Shown: positions 25,009-33,156 of the stretch, in pieces
Layout of the letters: the number at the start of each line of letters is the position of its first letter
Position numbering within the stretch: the stretch's first letter is position 1
DNA from: an uncultured Bacteroidales bacterium
GTDB lineage: Bacteria; Bacteroidota; Bacteroidia; Bacteroidales; F082
Direction: 5' to 3'
NCBI GenBank assembly: GCA_900318465.1
Contig: ONKQ01000035.1
Location: 1 to 52,409, forward strand
Length of the DNA: 52,409 nucleotides
Position numbers and translations under genes: made by a program
The notes under the pieces: model-generated
Database searches by the model: none
Told to the model about the DNA's origin: nothing
Seen by the model: the letters and a program-made list of their open reading frames with translations, nothing else

Positions 25009-26349
25009 ATGGAAGAAAAGGTATTCAAGCGGAAGTTGTATTCCTCGATGTTGCAGTGGAAGGAAGAGAAAAAGGGAGCCACGGCATTGCTTATCAAAGG
25101 GGCGAGGCGTGTGGGAAAGTCGACATTGGCTGAACAATTTGCCAAAAATGAGTACGAGTCTTATTTGCTGATTGATTTTTCGGAGGCTTCGGCGGAAGTG
25201 AGGAATCTGTTCAACGACATTTCCAATCTTGACAGCATCTTTATGCGGCTGCAATTCATTTATGATGTGGCCTTGACACCCCGTAAGTCTGTCGTTATCT
25301 TCGATGAAGTGCAGGATTGCCCGATGGCTCGCCAAGCCGTAAGAAAGTTGGTAAAAGACCGTCGGTTTGATTACATTGAAACAGGATCGCTGTTGTCTAT
25401 CAGAAAGAATACCAAGGATATACGTATTCCGAGCGAGGAGACACGCCTCACGCTTTATCCCTTGGATTATGAGGAATTCCGTTGGGCTTTGGGTGATGAG
25501 GTTACTTTCCCTCTTTTGAAAAATGCCTTTGAACAGAAACAATCGCTTGGTGATGCGGTGATTCGCAAATTGATGCGTGATTTTCGACTCTATATGCTTG
25601 TCGGAGGAATGCCACAAGCAATTGATACTTATCTAAAAACCAACAATTTGGGTTCCGTTGACAAAACAAAGCGCGAAATCATCGAACTGTATGAGGATGA
25701 TTTTTTCAAGATTGATGGTTCAGGACGAGCCGCTCGTTTGTTCAGGGCCATTCCTGCCCAATTGAATAGCAATGCGTCCCGCTATCAGGTTTCAAGTGTG
25801 TTGGAAAATGATAGGCAAAGCTCTGTGAGCGAACTTGTTCAGGAGATGGAAAACTCTCAAACTGTTTTGATGGCGCGTCATGCGAATGACCCGAATGCGG
25901 GATTGGCACTTCATGGGAGCGTTGAAAAGTACAAGATGTTTGTCTGCGATACGGGTTTGTTTATCACTCTGGCGTTCTGGGATAATGCCTATACCGACAA
26001 TATTATCTATCAGAAGTTGTTGTCGGATAAGCTGAGATCTGATTTGGGTTATGTTTTTGAAAACATGGTGGCGCAGATGTTGAAGGCGGCAGGCAATGAA
26101 TTGTACTACCATACTTGGCCAACAGGGAAAGGAAACCACAACTATGAAATCGATTTTCTGTTGTCGCGTAAAGGGAAAGTTTGTCCGATAGAGGTGAAGT
26201 CGTCTGGATACAAGTCTCATGCTTCTTTGGACACATTCAAGGTGAAGTTTTCTTCGCGCATTGATCAAAATTACTTGATTTACACCAAGGATTTGAGGAG
26301 AGATGGTGATGTTATGCTTATGCCAGTGTTTATGACGCCTTTGCTATAA
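25009..26349 (+). CDS. AAA ATPase with DUF4143 domain
   Basis: 446 residues. Walker A GARRVGKST near residue 31, Walker B VVIFDEVQD near residue 93, sensor-like FDYIETGSLL, then the DUF4143 part with an apparent restriction-nuclease-like fold (NHNYEIDFLLSRKGKVCPIE, VKSSGYKS) near residues 375-400. Such proteins are common and often multicopy in Bacteroidota; their role is not established. Its own promoter lies upstream and a strong terminator follows. Confidence 0.85.
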   Translation: MEEKVFKRKLYSSMLQWKEEKKGATALLIKGARRVGKSTLAEQFAKNEYESYLLIDFSEASAEVRNLFNDISNLDSIFMRLQFIYDVALTPRKSVVIFDEVQDCPMARQAVRKLVKDRRFDYIETGSLLSIRKNTKDIRIPSEETRLTLYPLDYEEFRWALGDEVTFPLLKNAFEQKQSLGDAVIRKLMRDFRLYMLVGGMPQAIDTYLKTNNLGSVDKTKREIIELYEDDFFKIDGSGRAARLFRAIPAQLNSNASRYQVSSVLENDRQSSVSELVQEMENSQTVLMARHANDPNAGLALHGSVEKYKMFVCDTGLFITLAFWDNAYTDNIIYQKLLSDKLRSDLGYVFENMVAQMLKAAGNELYYHTWPTGKGNHNYEIDFLLSRKGKVCPIEVKSSGYKSHASLDTFKVKFSSRIDQNYLIYTKDLRRDGDVMLMPVFMTPLL

Positions 26350-26352
26350 ACG

Positions 26353-26385
26353 AAAAAAGCCGCCCAAACGAGCGGCTTTTCTTTT
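26353..26385. terminator. Bidirectional terminator
   Basis: AAAAAAGCCGC-ccaaacga-GCGGCTTTTC, between convergent genes. Confidence 0.88.
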
Positions 26386-26399
26386 CAAATTCCTATGAT

Positions 26400-26900
26400 T
26401 TAGAAATTGTAATACAGTCCAAAACGGGGGGCTGCGGTTTCAAAATCAAGGACAAATGCACCATGGTCATAATAATTCATCTTGTCGTAGCCGAGGAAAC
26501 CTACCGAGAATGCGGCAGTCCAATGCTTTGTGGCCATCCAGGCGACGATAGGTCTGAGACCGACTCTGTAACCTTCAGCATCCATGAGGCCGAATTGACC
26601 CATTACATCCATAGCAACGCTGAACTTCTCAACATTGGCAATAGTGTAACGGATATAAGGTGTCAGCATTAAGCCCGTGCCCTCTCTGAAAGGAGTCTCA
26701 GACTTTATATAAACAAAGTCGGCGGCACAAGCGAAGGTCAACGGAACACTGGTGAGGCTGTAACCAATTTCGGGAGCAATTTCAAAAGACTTGGTGTCTT
26801 TTGACATGACAGTGCTGACGGAACCGCCCAACCAAACTTGAGCGTTAGCAGTGAAAATGCCAGCGAATACAATGACTAAGGTTAAGAACAATTTTTTCAT
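26400..26900 (-). CDS. Small outer-membrane beta-barrel-like protein
   Basis: 166 residues. Signal peptide (LFLTLVIVFAGIFTANAQ) followed by alternating strands (FEIAPEIGYSLTSVPLTFAC, LMLTPYIRYTIANVEKFSVA, FGLYYNF) and a C-terminal Phe, as in 8-stranded outer-membrane barrels. No specific family is recognised. Confidence 0.7.
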   Translation of the reverse strand: MKKLFLTLVIVFAGIFTANAQVWLGGSVSTVMSKDTKSFEIAPEIGYSLTSVPLTFACAADFVYIKSETPFREGTGLMLTPYIRYTIANVEKFSVAMDVMGQFGLMDAEGYRVGLRPIVAWMATKHWTAAFSVGFLGYDKMNYYDHGAFVLDFETAAPRFGLYYNF

Positions 26901-26985
26901 TTTGTTGATGATTTTTAATTAAACATTTAGTGAATAGATTTCGTTTTAAAGAACCGCACGGCCATTATCAAATTCCGTGCCAGAA

Positions 26986-28752
26986 TCATTTCTCAATAAA
27001 TGCAATCGTCTCGCCTTTCGCGACGCGCTTGCCTTGGTCCGCTGTGGCCTCCACAATTTTGCCAGACCAGAGTGCATAGACAGGCTCCATGCCATGCTCG
27101 CTGTTGATGGCGCAAAGCAGGTCGCCTTCCTTATAAACCTTGCCAGGGGCGGGGGCGATGCTCTTGTCATCGAAGTCGACTTCCCACATCACGATGCCGC
27201 TCACGGGAGCGATGACGGGTTCGGCGTTGGGATGGCGCAAGGCGCGCAAGTCCGGAATCTTGGCCTCGCCGCCTGCCTTCTCGAACTTGGCCTTCATCTT
27301 GGCTTCCAATTCTTGGTTGAAGCGGCGCTTGGCCTCGCCCGACTTGTACTCGCGGTACTGCTTCTCGTGCATGGCGAACTCGAAGAGTTCTTCGTCGTCC
27401 TGTCCACGGTCCCAGCCTTCTTTTTTCATCTCTTCGATGAAGTGCGGCAAGGCGTTGGGGTAGTTGTCCTGCGGGTTGCCAGTGAAGAACTCAAAGCCTT
27501 TCTTCTTGGCCAACTCCACGATTTCGGGAGCCAAGGTGCCGGGCAGTTTGCCGGCTTTGCCGAGAATCATGTCCCAAGCGGCGGGGTCGATGCTGGTTTC
27601 GTAGCGCGGTTCGCCCTTGCTCAATGCGAAAAGGTTCATCAGGGCGATGTTCTTGGTGTATTGGCTGAACGGGGTGACCAAGGGCGGGTTGCCGAGTTTC
27701 GGCCAAATGTTCTGCACTTCTTGGAACAGTTCGACGAGCATCTCGTCTTCGCTGAGTTCGGGCAGTCCGTCTTTCTTGCGGTTCATGTTGATGGCGGCGT
27801 GTACCGGCTTGAGGTCGGCCATCAGCGAGCCCATCATGCCTCCGGGCAGGCCACAACCCAACAGCAACGAGTTGATGTAACGGTTGCGCGGGTCGATCCA
27901 ATAGCCGAGGAAGTCGTCGATGAAGCTCTGCGTCATGCTGCGGGCGGCCATGTAGGTCTTCATGTCGATTTCCTTCACGAGGAAACCGGCGTCCTTCAAC
28001 ATAGCCTGAACGCTAATCACGTCGGGATGGACGGTGCCCCACGACAGCGGCTCCATGGCCACATCGACATAATCGCAACCGGCCTTGCAAACCTCAAGCA
28101 TCGAAGCCATCGAGAGGCCGGGAGTGGTGTGGCCGTGGTATTGCACCTTGATTTCGGGGTGCTGCGTCTTGATGTGATTCACGATTTTGCCCAACGAAAC
28201 AGGGCGACCCACACCCGCCATGTCCTTCAGTGCGATTTCCTTGGCTCCGGCGGCGATGAGCTGGTCAGCCATCTTCATGTAATACTCGGCGGTATGCACC
28301 TGCGAGTAGGTGATGCTCATGGCGGCTTGCGAAACCATGCCCGCTTCATTGGCCCATTGGATGGACGGGATGATGTTGCGCACGTCGTTGAGGCCGCAGA
28401 AGATACGGGTGATGTCCACACCTTGGGCTTTCTTCACCTTATACATCAGTTGGCGCACATCGGCGGGCACGGGGTTCATCCTCAGGGCGTTGAGGGCGCG
28501 GTCGAGCATGTGGCACTCGATGCCGCCTTTGTGCAATGCCGCCGTGAAAGCGCGTACCGAAGGGTTCGGGTTCTCGCCGTAAAGCAGGTTCACTTGCTCG
28601 GCGGCACCGCCGTTGGTCTCAACGCGGTCGAAGCAGCCCATTTCGATAATCAAGGGGGCGATTTGCTCCAATTGGTCCTTGCGTGGCACGTATTTGCCTG
28701 ACGACTGCCACATATCGCGGTAAACGAGGCTGAATTTTACTTCTTTTTTCAT
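26986..28752 (-). CDS. Carboxyltransferase (pyruvate carboxylase subunit B / oxaloacetate decarboxylase alpha type) with degenerate biotinyl domain
   Basis: 588 residues. The carboxyltransferase barrel shows LVYRDMWQSS (the metal-binding Asp), ADVRQLMYKVKKAQG, ALKDMAGVG with the Lys that is carbamylated in this family, and VQYHGHTTPG with the metal His pair. The conserved PYC/OADA domain follows. Residues about 515-588 form a biotinyl-lipoyl-like domain (IAPVSGIVMWEVDFDD), but where EAMKM is expected the sequence is NSEHGMEPVYAL, with no acceptor Lys. No frameshift explains this. The enzyme may use biotin on a separate carrier. Starts at 28752 with a -7 box at 28790-28797. Confidence 0.85.
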   Translation of the reverse strand: MKKEVKFSLVYRDMWQSSGKYVPRKDQLEQIAPLIIEMGCFDRVETNGGAAEQVNLLYGENPNPSVRAFTAALHKGGIECHMLDRALNALRMNPVPADVRQLMYKVKKAQGVDITRIFCGLNDVRNIIPSIQWANEAGMVSQAAMSITYSQVHTAEYYMKMADQLIAAGAKEIALKDMAGVGRPVSLGKIVNHIKTQHPEIKVQYHGHTTPGLSMASMLEVCKAGCDYVDVAMEPLSWGTVHPDVISVQAMLKDAGFLVKEIDMKTYMAARSMTQSFIDDFLGYWIDPRNRYINSLLLGCGLPGGMMGSLMADLKPVHAAINMNRKKDGLPELSEDEMLVELFQEVQNIWPKLGNPPLVTPFSQYTKNIALMNLFALSKGEPRYETSIDPAAWDMILGKAGKLPGTLAPEIVELAKKKGFEFFTGNPQDNYPNALPHFIEEMKKEGWDRGQDDEELFEFAMHEKQYREYKSGEAKRRFNQELEAKMKAKFEKAGGEAKIPDLRALRHPNAEPVIAPVSGIVMWEVDFDDKSIAPAPGKVYKEGDLLCAINSEHGMEPVYALWSGKIVEATADQGKRVAKGETIAFIEK

Positions 28753-28789
28753 TATGATTGTGTGTTTTATGCGAATTTGATTGAGGCTG

Positions 28790-28797
28790 CAAAGGTA
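28790..28797 (-). promoter_or_regulatory. -7 box of the carboxyltransferase gene
   Basis: TACCTTTG on the minus strand, 37 bases from the start codon, divergent from structured RNA A. Confidence 0.65.
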
Positions 28798-28859
28798 CAA
28801 CTTTCCCAGCAATTAGACTCAAAAAAACAATAGTTTCGCTTGCCCAACCAAAAAAGTTG

Positions 28860-28867
28860 TATCTTTG
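28860..28867 (+). promoter_or_regulatory. -7 box of structured RNA A
   Basis: TATCTTTG with a TTG 17 bases upstream (28840-28842), a good -33/-7 pair. Confidence 0.7.
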
Positions 28868-28871
28868 TGGC

Positions 28872-29081
28872 GGTTCTTATGGCGGAATTTTGCCGCCGAC
28901 ATATAGAAACACGAAGCGTTATGCTCGTCTTGTGGTTGGAAATGTGAGAGTTTTCAAGAGTCGCAAGAAAAGTGTAATGGTTCACGCAATTTGCGTGGGC
29001 TGTTGTTACACCTTCTTGACTCAAGGTATCTCTCACAACCTCCAATCAAAGAAGTGGTATATCAGTGCCACGCTTCTTTTG
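28872..29081 (+). ncRNA. Structured RNA A of a three-member family
   Basis: Closing stem GAAGCGT (28913-28919) with ACGCTTC (29070-29076). Inside: GTGAGAG (28944-28950) with CTCTCAC (29030-29036); GAGTC plus AAGAA (28958-28969) with TTCTTGACTC (29013-29022); GTGTAA (28972-28977) with TTACAC (29006-29011); and an apical hairpin CACGC-aattt-GCGTG (28983-28997). A 5' hairpin GGCGG/CCGCC (28881-28897) and GACATATA (28898-28905) precede the closing stem. The sequence keeps the same order of elements as RNA B and, more distantly, RNA C. An alternative 3' hairpin (AAAGAAG, TGG with CCA, CTTCTTT; 29048-29079) uses the same 3' strand and runs into TTTTGT. The next gene starts 77 bases later with no clear promoter. 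Confidence 0.7.
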
Positions 29082-29152
29082 TATCAATTTTCCTTTGGGG
29101 TGCTGAAAAGGAAAATAAAGGTTGCTCCCGTCACGGATTTAGGGATAAGAAA

Positions 29153-29539
29153 ATGAGAAAAATGACTTTAGCATTTATGGCCGCAATGATGCTGATGACC
29201 ATATCTGGTTGTAAACGCGATGTTTATGGAGATTTGTTCATTAAAAGAGCTCCTGTGACTTTTCGTGTGACGAATGAAAGCGGCCAAGCGTTGTCTAATG
29301 TGAGCGTGAAGGCCGAAGAACGTGACGGTTTTGATGGAGACCTCATTATGAATGGGGAACGTTATACCTATACGGATGCCGAAGGTATGGCCACTATTTC
29401 GGATGCCGCCTGTTATGATCCATCCCAATTTGGAGGCCGCACTAATGGGTTCGTCTTTACGACCACAGGGTATGCCGTTTTCGACACCATCTTCAACACT
29501 TGGGAAGGCACTGTCGATATTGTTCTACACAGAGAATGA
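29153..29539 (+). CDS. Small lipoprotein with Ig-like/regulatory domain
   Basis: 128 residues. Lipoprotein signal with lipobox ISGC (Cys at residue 20). The mature part, APVTFRVTNESGQALSNVSV then DGDLIMNGERYTYTDAEGMA, resembles the carboxypeptidase-regulatory/Big_1-like beta sandwiches of Bacteroidota lipoproteins. Function unknown. It is the first gene after structured RNA A. Confidence 0.7.
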   Translation: MRKMTLAFMAAMMLMTISGCKRDVYGDLFIKRAPVTFRVTNESGQALSNVSVKAEERDGFDGDLIMNGERYTYTDAEGMATISDAACYDPSQFGGRTNGFVFTTTGYAVFDTIFNTWEGTVDIVLHRE

Positions 29540-29589
29540 TGCGAAACAAAGAAAAGCCACAAAGAGGGCGCGGCGAGAAGAGGACTTTT

Positions 29590-29970
29590 ATGAAAACAAA
29601 CAAAAATAGGGGTAATAATGCCTTATTGATAATGCTTGTAACAAGTCCTATCTGGATTATTCCGTTAGCGTTGCTTGTGGATTATTTAGATGAAAGATAC
29701 TCAGCTCCAAAAGTGGAGAAGGTGCATAATTATCCAAGGTATGAATATCCAGATGATACCATTTTAGCTCACCCGGAAAGAATCCCTAAAAAAGGAGAAT
29801 CTATTATGCCAAGGGTAAATGGCTATGCTGGGAACAATGGAGTAGTCTTAACTTTACCTGGTGGTAACAAGATAAATACTGGCCTGTCTTCAGAAGAAAT
29901 CATAGAACAATTAGACTTTGATTATCAAGATGTCTACGATTACTATGGAGGGGCCGAGGAGTTATACTAA
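29590..29970 (+). CDS. Hypothetical single-pass membrane protein
   Basis: 126 residues from the ATG at 29590; an in-frame ATG pair at 29536/29539 overlapping the upstream stop would add about 17 basic residues. One membrane helix near residues 10-28 (ALLIMLVTSPIWIIPLALLV), then a hydrophilic tail ending in acidic YYGGAEELY. No family is recognised. Base composition is clearly more AT-rich than the flanks and shared with the next gene. Confidence 0.6.
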   Translation: MKTNKNRGNNALLIMLVTSPIWIIPLALLVDYLDERYSAPKVEKVHNYPRYEYPDDTILAHPERIPKKGESIMPRVNGYAGNNGVVLTLPGGNKINTGLSSEEIIEQLDFDYQDVYDYYGGAEELY

Positions 29971-30001
29971 TCTGTCTTATCTTCATTAAAATTTAACTGA
30001 C

Positions 30002-30496
30002 ATGAAAAAAAATGATTCAACTATTGTAGAAGGTTTTCCTCCACTAATGTGTCATGAGCCTCGAGTATTGATTTTGGGAACAATACCAGGGAAGAATTCT
30101 ATTAGTGAGTATTATTATGACAATAAAAATCGGATGTGGAAAATGTTGGCAGAATTAGCAACACAAAAATTGCCTACAAATTATTCCGAGAAAAAGGTGT
30201 TATTAGAACATTTGCATGTCGTATTTTGGGATTATTATCAGTTTGGTGAGCAGCGAACTAAAGGCAAGGTTAAAGGTACCATTCCAAACGATATTGTTGG
30301 TTTTGTTAGAAAAAATCCGACTATAACAAAGATAGCCATAAATGGTTATGGAAATTACAAAGACTTTGGAGAAAAACTACAAAATCAGTTCGGACAATCC
30401 ATCAAAGTGTTTCGTTTGCCAGAAACAAGCGGCCTCAACGCTTCTTGGACTTTAGAAAAACTGTGTAAGGAATGGAGCGTTGTGTTTGAACTATGA
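30002..30496 (+). CDS. Uracil-DNA-glycosylase superfamily protein (hypoxanthine-DNA glycosylase-like)
   Basis: 164 residues, the size of this single-domain family. LILGTIPGKNSISEYYYDNK near residue 22 replaces the usual GSFPG loop; LLEHLHVVFWDYY corresponds to the substrate-binding region; IAINGYGNYKDF and RLPETSGLNASWTLEKLCKE are the C-terminal motif with the expected S-xxN-A-S. These enzymes remove deaminated bases such as hypoxanthine or uracil from DNA. Base composition is AT-rich, hinting at transfer with the preceding gene. Confidence 0.7.
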   Translation: MKKNDSTIVEGFPPLMCHEPRVLILGTIPGKNSISEYYYDNKNRMWKMLAELATQKLPTNYSEKKVLLEHLHVVFWDYYQFGEQRTKGKVKGTIPNDIVGFVRKNPTITKIAINGYGNYKDFGEKLQNQFGQSIKVFRLPETSGLNASWTLEKLCKEWSVVFEL

Positions 30497-30543
30497 CCTG
30501 TTGAAGCTCCGCCTTCAGCATTTGCAATACGAGACAAAAGTTA

Positions 30544-30576
30544 AAAAAGAGCGACCTTTTTAGTCGCCCTCTTTGT
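30544..30576. terminator. Terminator between convergent glycosylase and hutU genes
   Basis: AAAAAGAGCGAC-ctttttа-like loop then GTCGCCCTCTTT: stem GAGCGAC with GTCGC-C-CTC, A-tract before and T-tract after. It can serve both strands. Confidence 0.75.
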
Positions 30577-30584
30577 TATAGGAG

Positions 30585-30612
30585 GTAGAGACGGTGCATA
30601 CACCGTCTCTAC
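30585..30612. repeat. Perfect 12-bp hairpin GTAGAGACGGTG
   Basis: GTAGAGACGGTG-cata-CACCGTCTCTAC. The same GTAGAGACG/CGTCTCTAC arms appear at 35014-35041 with another loop, so it is a dispersed hairpin type. Confidence 0.75.
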
Positions 30613-30627
30613 AAACGTCCAATTCTG

Positions 30628-32628
30628 TTAAAACAGATTATCCAAAATCTTGTCCTCCACCATATTCGGCAAGGTGACTTTCAGTTTAGGCTCGGCCTCC
30701 ATGGCACGCTTAATGGCGAAGGTGGCACCTTCGTTTCTGGCCCAGTTGCGGCGGGCGATGCCGTTGTTCACGTCCCAGTGCAACATGCAGTGGAGCCTAC
30801 GGTCAGCATCGGTAGTGCCGTCAAGCACCATGCCGAAGCCGCCGTTGATGACTTCGCCCCAGCCTACACCGCCGCCGTTGTGGATGCTCACCCAAGTGGC
30901 ACCACGGAAACCGTCGCCGATGACGTTCTGCACGGCCATGTCGGCGGTGAACGACGAACCGTCGTAGATGTTGGAGGTCTCACGGAACGGGCTGTCGGTG
31001 CCGCTCACGTCGTGGTGGTCGCGGCCAAGGACGACAGGACCGCTCAGGCGACCATCTGCAATGGCCTTGTTGAACTCGGCAGCAATCTTGGTGCGGCCTT
31101 CGCAGTCGGCATAGAGGATACGGGCTTGCGAACCCACCACGAGGTGGTTCTCCTGTGCGCCACGGATCCACTGGATGTTGTCGCGCATCTGCTGTTGAAT
31201 CTCAGCAGGAGCCGTGCGGGCAATCTCTTCAAGCACGTTGCAGGCGATGTCGTCGGTGACGGCGAGGTCTTCAGGCTTGCCCGAAGCGCACACCCAGCGG
31301 AAGGGACCGAAGCCGTAATCGAAGCACATCGGGCCCATAATGTCCTGAACGTAGGAAGGATAGCGGAATGAGCCGTCTTCTTTCAAAATGTCGGCACCGG
31401 CGCGTGACGATTGCAGCAAGAAAGCGTTGCCGTAGTCGAAGAAGTACATACCCTTGGCAGTCAGCTTGTTGATGGCGGCCACATGGCGGCGCAACGAAGC
31501 CTGCACCTTCTCCTTGAACATTTCAGGATTCTCTGCCATCATGGTCTTGGATTCCTCAAACGACAGCCCAACAGGATAGTAACCACCTGCCCAAGGGTTG
31601 TGGAGTGAGGTCTGGTCGGAACCGAGGTCGACGTGGATGTCGTGCTCGGCGGCATATTCCCAAAGGTCCACCACATTGCCTTGGTAGGCATAGCTGCGGG
31701 CTTCCTTCTTGGCGAGGCTCGCATTGACATGCTTGAACAGTTCCTCGATGTTGTCGTACACCTCATCGACCCAGCCTTGCTGATAACGTTTCTGCGTGGC
31801 AGCCGGGTTGATTTCGGCGGTGATGCTCACCACTCCGGCGATGTTACCAGCCTTGGGCTGGGCACCGCTCATGCCGCCGAGGCCAGCAGTGACAAACAGT
31901 TTGCCAGCCGTGCTGCCACCGTGCTTGCGGGCTGCGTTCAAAACAGTGATGGTCGTGCCGTGGACGATGCCTTGAGGTCCGATATACATATAGGAGCCGG
32001 CGGTCATCTGGCCGTATTGCGTTACGCCGAGGGCGTTGTAGCGTTCCCAGTCGTCGGGCTTCGAGTAGTTCGGGATCATCATACCGTTGGTGACCACCAC
32101 GCGCGGGGCGTCCTTATGCGACGGGAACAGACCCATGGGGTGGCCGCTGTACATGGCCAAGGTCTGGTCTTCGTCCATGTTGGCCAAATATTGCATCACG
32201 AGGCGGTATTGTGCCCAGTTTTGGAAGATGGCACCGTTGCCGCCGTAGATGATGAGCTCGTGCGGATGCTGTGCCACAGCGGGGTCGAGGTTGTTTTGGA
32301 TCATCAGCATGATGGCTGCGGCCTGCTTGCACTTGGCAGGATATTCCTCAATCGGGCGGGCGTACATCTTGTAGGACGGGCGGAAACGGTACATGTAGAT
32401 GCGGCCGTATTTTTCCAATTCCTCGGCAAATTCGGGAGCCAGCGTGGCGTGGAACTTGGCGGGGAAATAACGCAAAGCGTTACGGATGGCCAATTTCTTT
32501 TCGGCTTTTGTCAAGATGTCCTTGCGCTTGGGCGCGTGGTTGATGTTAAGGTCGTATTCCTTCACTTCCGGCAATTCATCGGGGATGCCGGCAAGAATCT
32601 CTTTTTGGAAATCGTTGAATGCGTTCAT
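30628..32628 (-). CDS. hutU: Urocanate hydratase
   Basis: 666 residues. Converts urocanate to imidazolonepropionate in histidine degradation, with NAD+ as tightly bound cofactor. Motifs: ELIIYGGNGAIFQNWAQYR, GMMIPNYS, FVTAGLGGMSGAQPKA (NAD binding), GRDHHDVSG and SIHNGGGVGWGEVINGGFG. It is the longer form of about 660 residues found in Bacteroidota. Other hut genes are not in the window, so it stands alone here. Confidence 0.96.
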   Translation of the reverse strand: MNAFNDFQKEILAGIPDELPEVKEYDLNINHAPKRKDILTKAEKKLAIRNALRYFPAKFHATLAPEFAEELEKYGRIYMYRFRPSYKMYARPIEEYPAKCKQAAAIMLMIQNNLDPAVAQHPHELIIYGGNGAIFQNWAQYRLVMQYLANMDEDQTLAMYSGHPMGLFPSHKDAPRVVVTNGMMIPNYSKPDDWERYNALGVTQYGQMTAGSYMYIGPQGIVHGTTITVLNAARKHGGSTAGKLFVTAGLGGMSGAQPKAGNIAGVVSITAEINPAATQKRYQQGWVDEVYDNIEELFKHVNASLAKKEARSYAYQGNVVDLWEYAAEHDIHVDLGSDQTSLHNPWAGGYYPVGLSFEESKTMMAENPEMFKEKVQASLRRHVAAINKLTAKGMYFFDYGNAFLLQSSRAGADILKEDGSFRYPSYVQDIMGPMCFDYGFGPFRWVCASGKPEDLAVTDDIACNVLEEIARTAPAEIQQQMRDNIQWIRGAQENHLVVGSQARILYADCEGRTKIAAEFNKAIADGRLSGPVVLGRDHHDVSGTDSPFRETSNIYDGSSFTADMAVQNVIGDGFRGATWVSIHNGGGVGWGEVINGGFGMVLDGTTDADRRLHCMLHWDVNNGIARRNWARNEGATFAIKRAMEAEPKLKVTLPNMVEDKILDNLF

Positions 32629-32639
32629 TATGTTTAATT

Positions 32640-32768
32640 GTTGATTGATTAATCGTTGAATTGTTTAATTGTTGATTCTGAAGAGCTTTGCGTCATTGCG
32701 CGGAGGAACAACGAAGCAATCCAGAGTAAAATATGTTTACTGGACTGCTTCGTGCCTCGCAGTGACGC
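32640..32768. repeat. Dispersed palindrome upstream of hutU
   Basis: After an AT-rich TTGTTTAATTGTTGA string (32640-32678), GCGTCATTGCG and ACGAAGCA-TCCAG (from 32690) pair with CTGGA-TGCTTCGT and CGCAGTGACGC (to 32768) to give an imperfect hairpin with arms of about 32 bases. One arm recurs at about 39673-39706 upstream of yajC. Confidence 0.7.
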
Positions 32769-32849
32769 GAAGCGACCCAAATTTGGCTGCAAATTTAGGG
32801 AAAATTTCATCATTTCTCAAAAATTCGTTTGCGTCACCATAAATTTCCC

Positions 32850-32857
32850 TATTTTTG
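32850..32857 (+). promoter_or_regulatory. -7 box of structured RNA B
   Basis: TATTTTTG with TTG 18 bases upstream at 32829-32831. Confidence 0.7.
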
Positions 32858-32861
32858 CCCC

Positions 32862-33095
32862 CGAATTGGTTCGCCAGTGCTTCGATGTACTCAGCAACCA
32901 TTCGCGACATTTTGAACTTTAGAAGCGTTATGCTTCCTTGTACTTGAAAACGTCGGAACTTTTCAAGTCTATAACGGAAGAGGTTGTATAACGGCTTCAC
33001 GCTATATGCGTGGGCTGTTATTACATTTTCTGTTATGGGTTTCCGACGACCTTCAAGTACGATGTGATATAACACAGCACACGCTTCTTTTGTTT
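32862..33095 (+). ncRNA. Structured RNA B of a three-member family
   Basis: Closing stem GAAGCGT (32922-32928) with ACGCTTC (33081-33087), then TTTTGTTT. Inside: GTACTTGAA (32940-32948) with TTCAAGTAC (33052-33060); GTCGGAA (32952-32958) with TTCCGAC (33041-33047); ATAACGGA (32971-32978) with TCTGTTAT (33029-33036); TGTA with TACA; and apical CACGC-tatat-GCGTG (32998-33012). GACATTTT (32906-32913) precedes. The stems of RNA A are replaced by different but complementary sequence, while GAAGCGTTATGCT, GCGTGGGCTGTT and ACGCTTCTTTTGT are shared exactly. A small secreted protein gene starts 70 bases after the closing stem without its own box. Confidence 0.7.
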
Positions 33096-33156
33096 GTGTC
33101 GATACGTTTAAGTTGAACTTAATTAATTCAGTATTAACCTAATAAACAAAAGTAAA

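Noticed and set aside
23397-25145. Open frame of 582 codons on the minus strand opposite glgB
   Set aside because: Shadow of glgB; its first part simply translates the 33-bp tandem repeat.
26977-28701. Long open frame (574 codons) on the plus strand opposite the carboxyltransferase gene
   Set aside because: The minus-strand frame is clearly conserved; the plus frame is a shadow of its codon bias and has no recognisable domain.
28872-29081. Naming the RNA as 6S RNA or Bacteroidales-1
   Set aside because: Length and rod shape would fit, but three divergent copies in 18 kb and the lack of a covariance search make a firm name unsafe.
28857-29156. Open frame of 99 codons over RNA A
   Set aside because: It crosses the conserved stems, has no homologous frame in RNA B or C and no plausible start context.
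31633-32637. Open frame of 334 codons opposite hutU
   Set aside because: Shadow frame; hutU is unambiguous.
28860-33095. Retron msr-msd explanation for the structured RNAs
   Set aside because: No reverse transcriptase gene occurs in the window and there is no a1/a2-type pairing with a conserved branching G seen.
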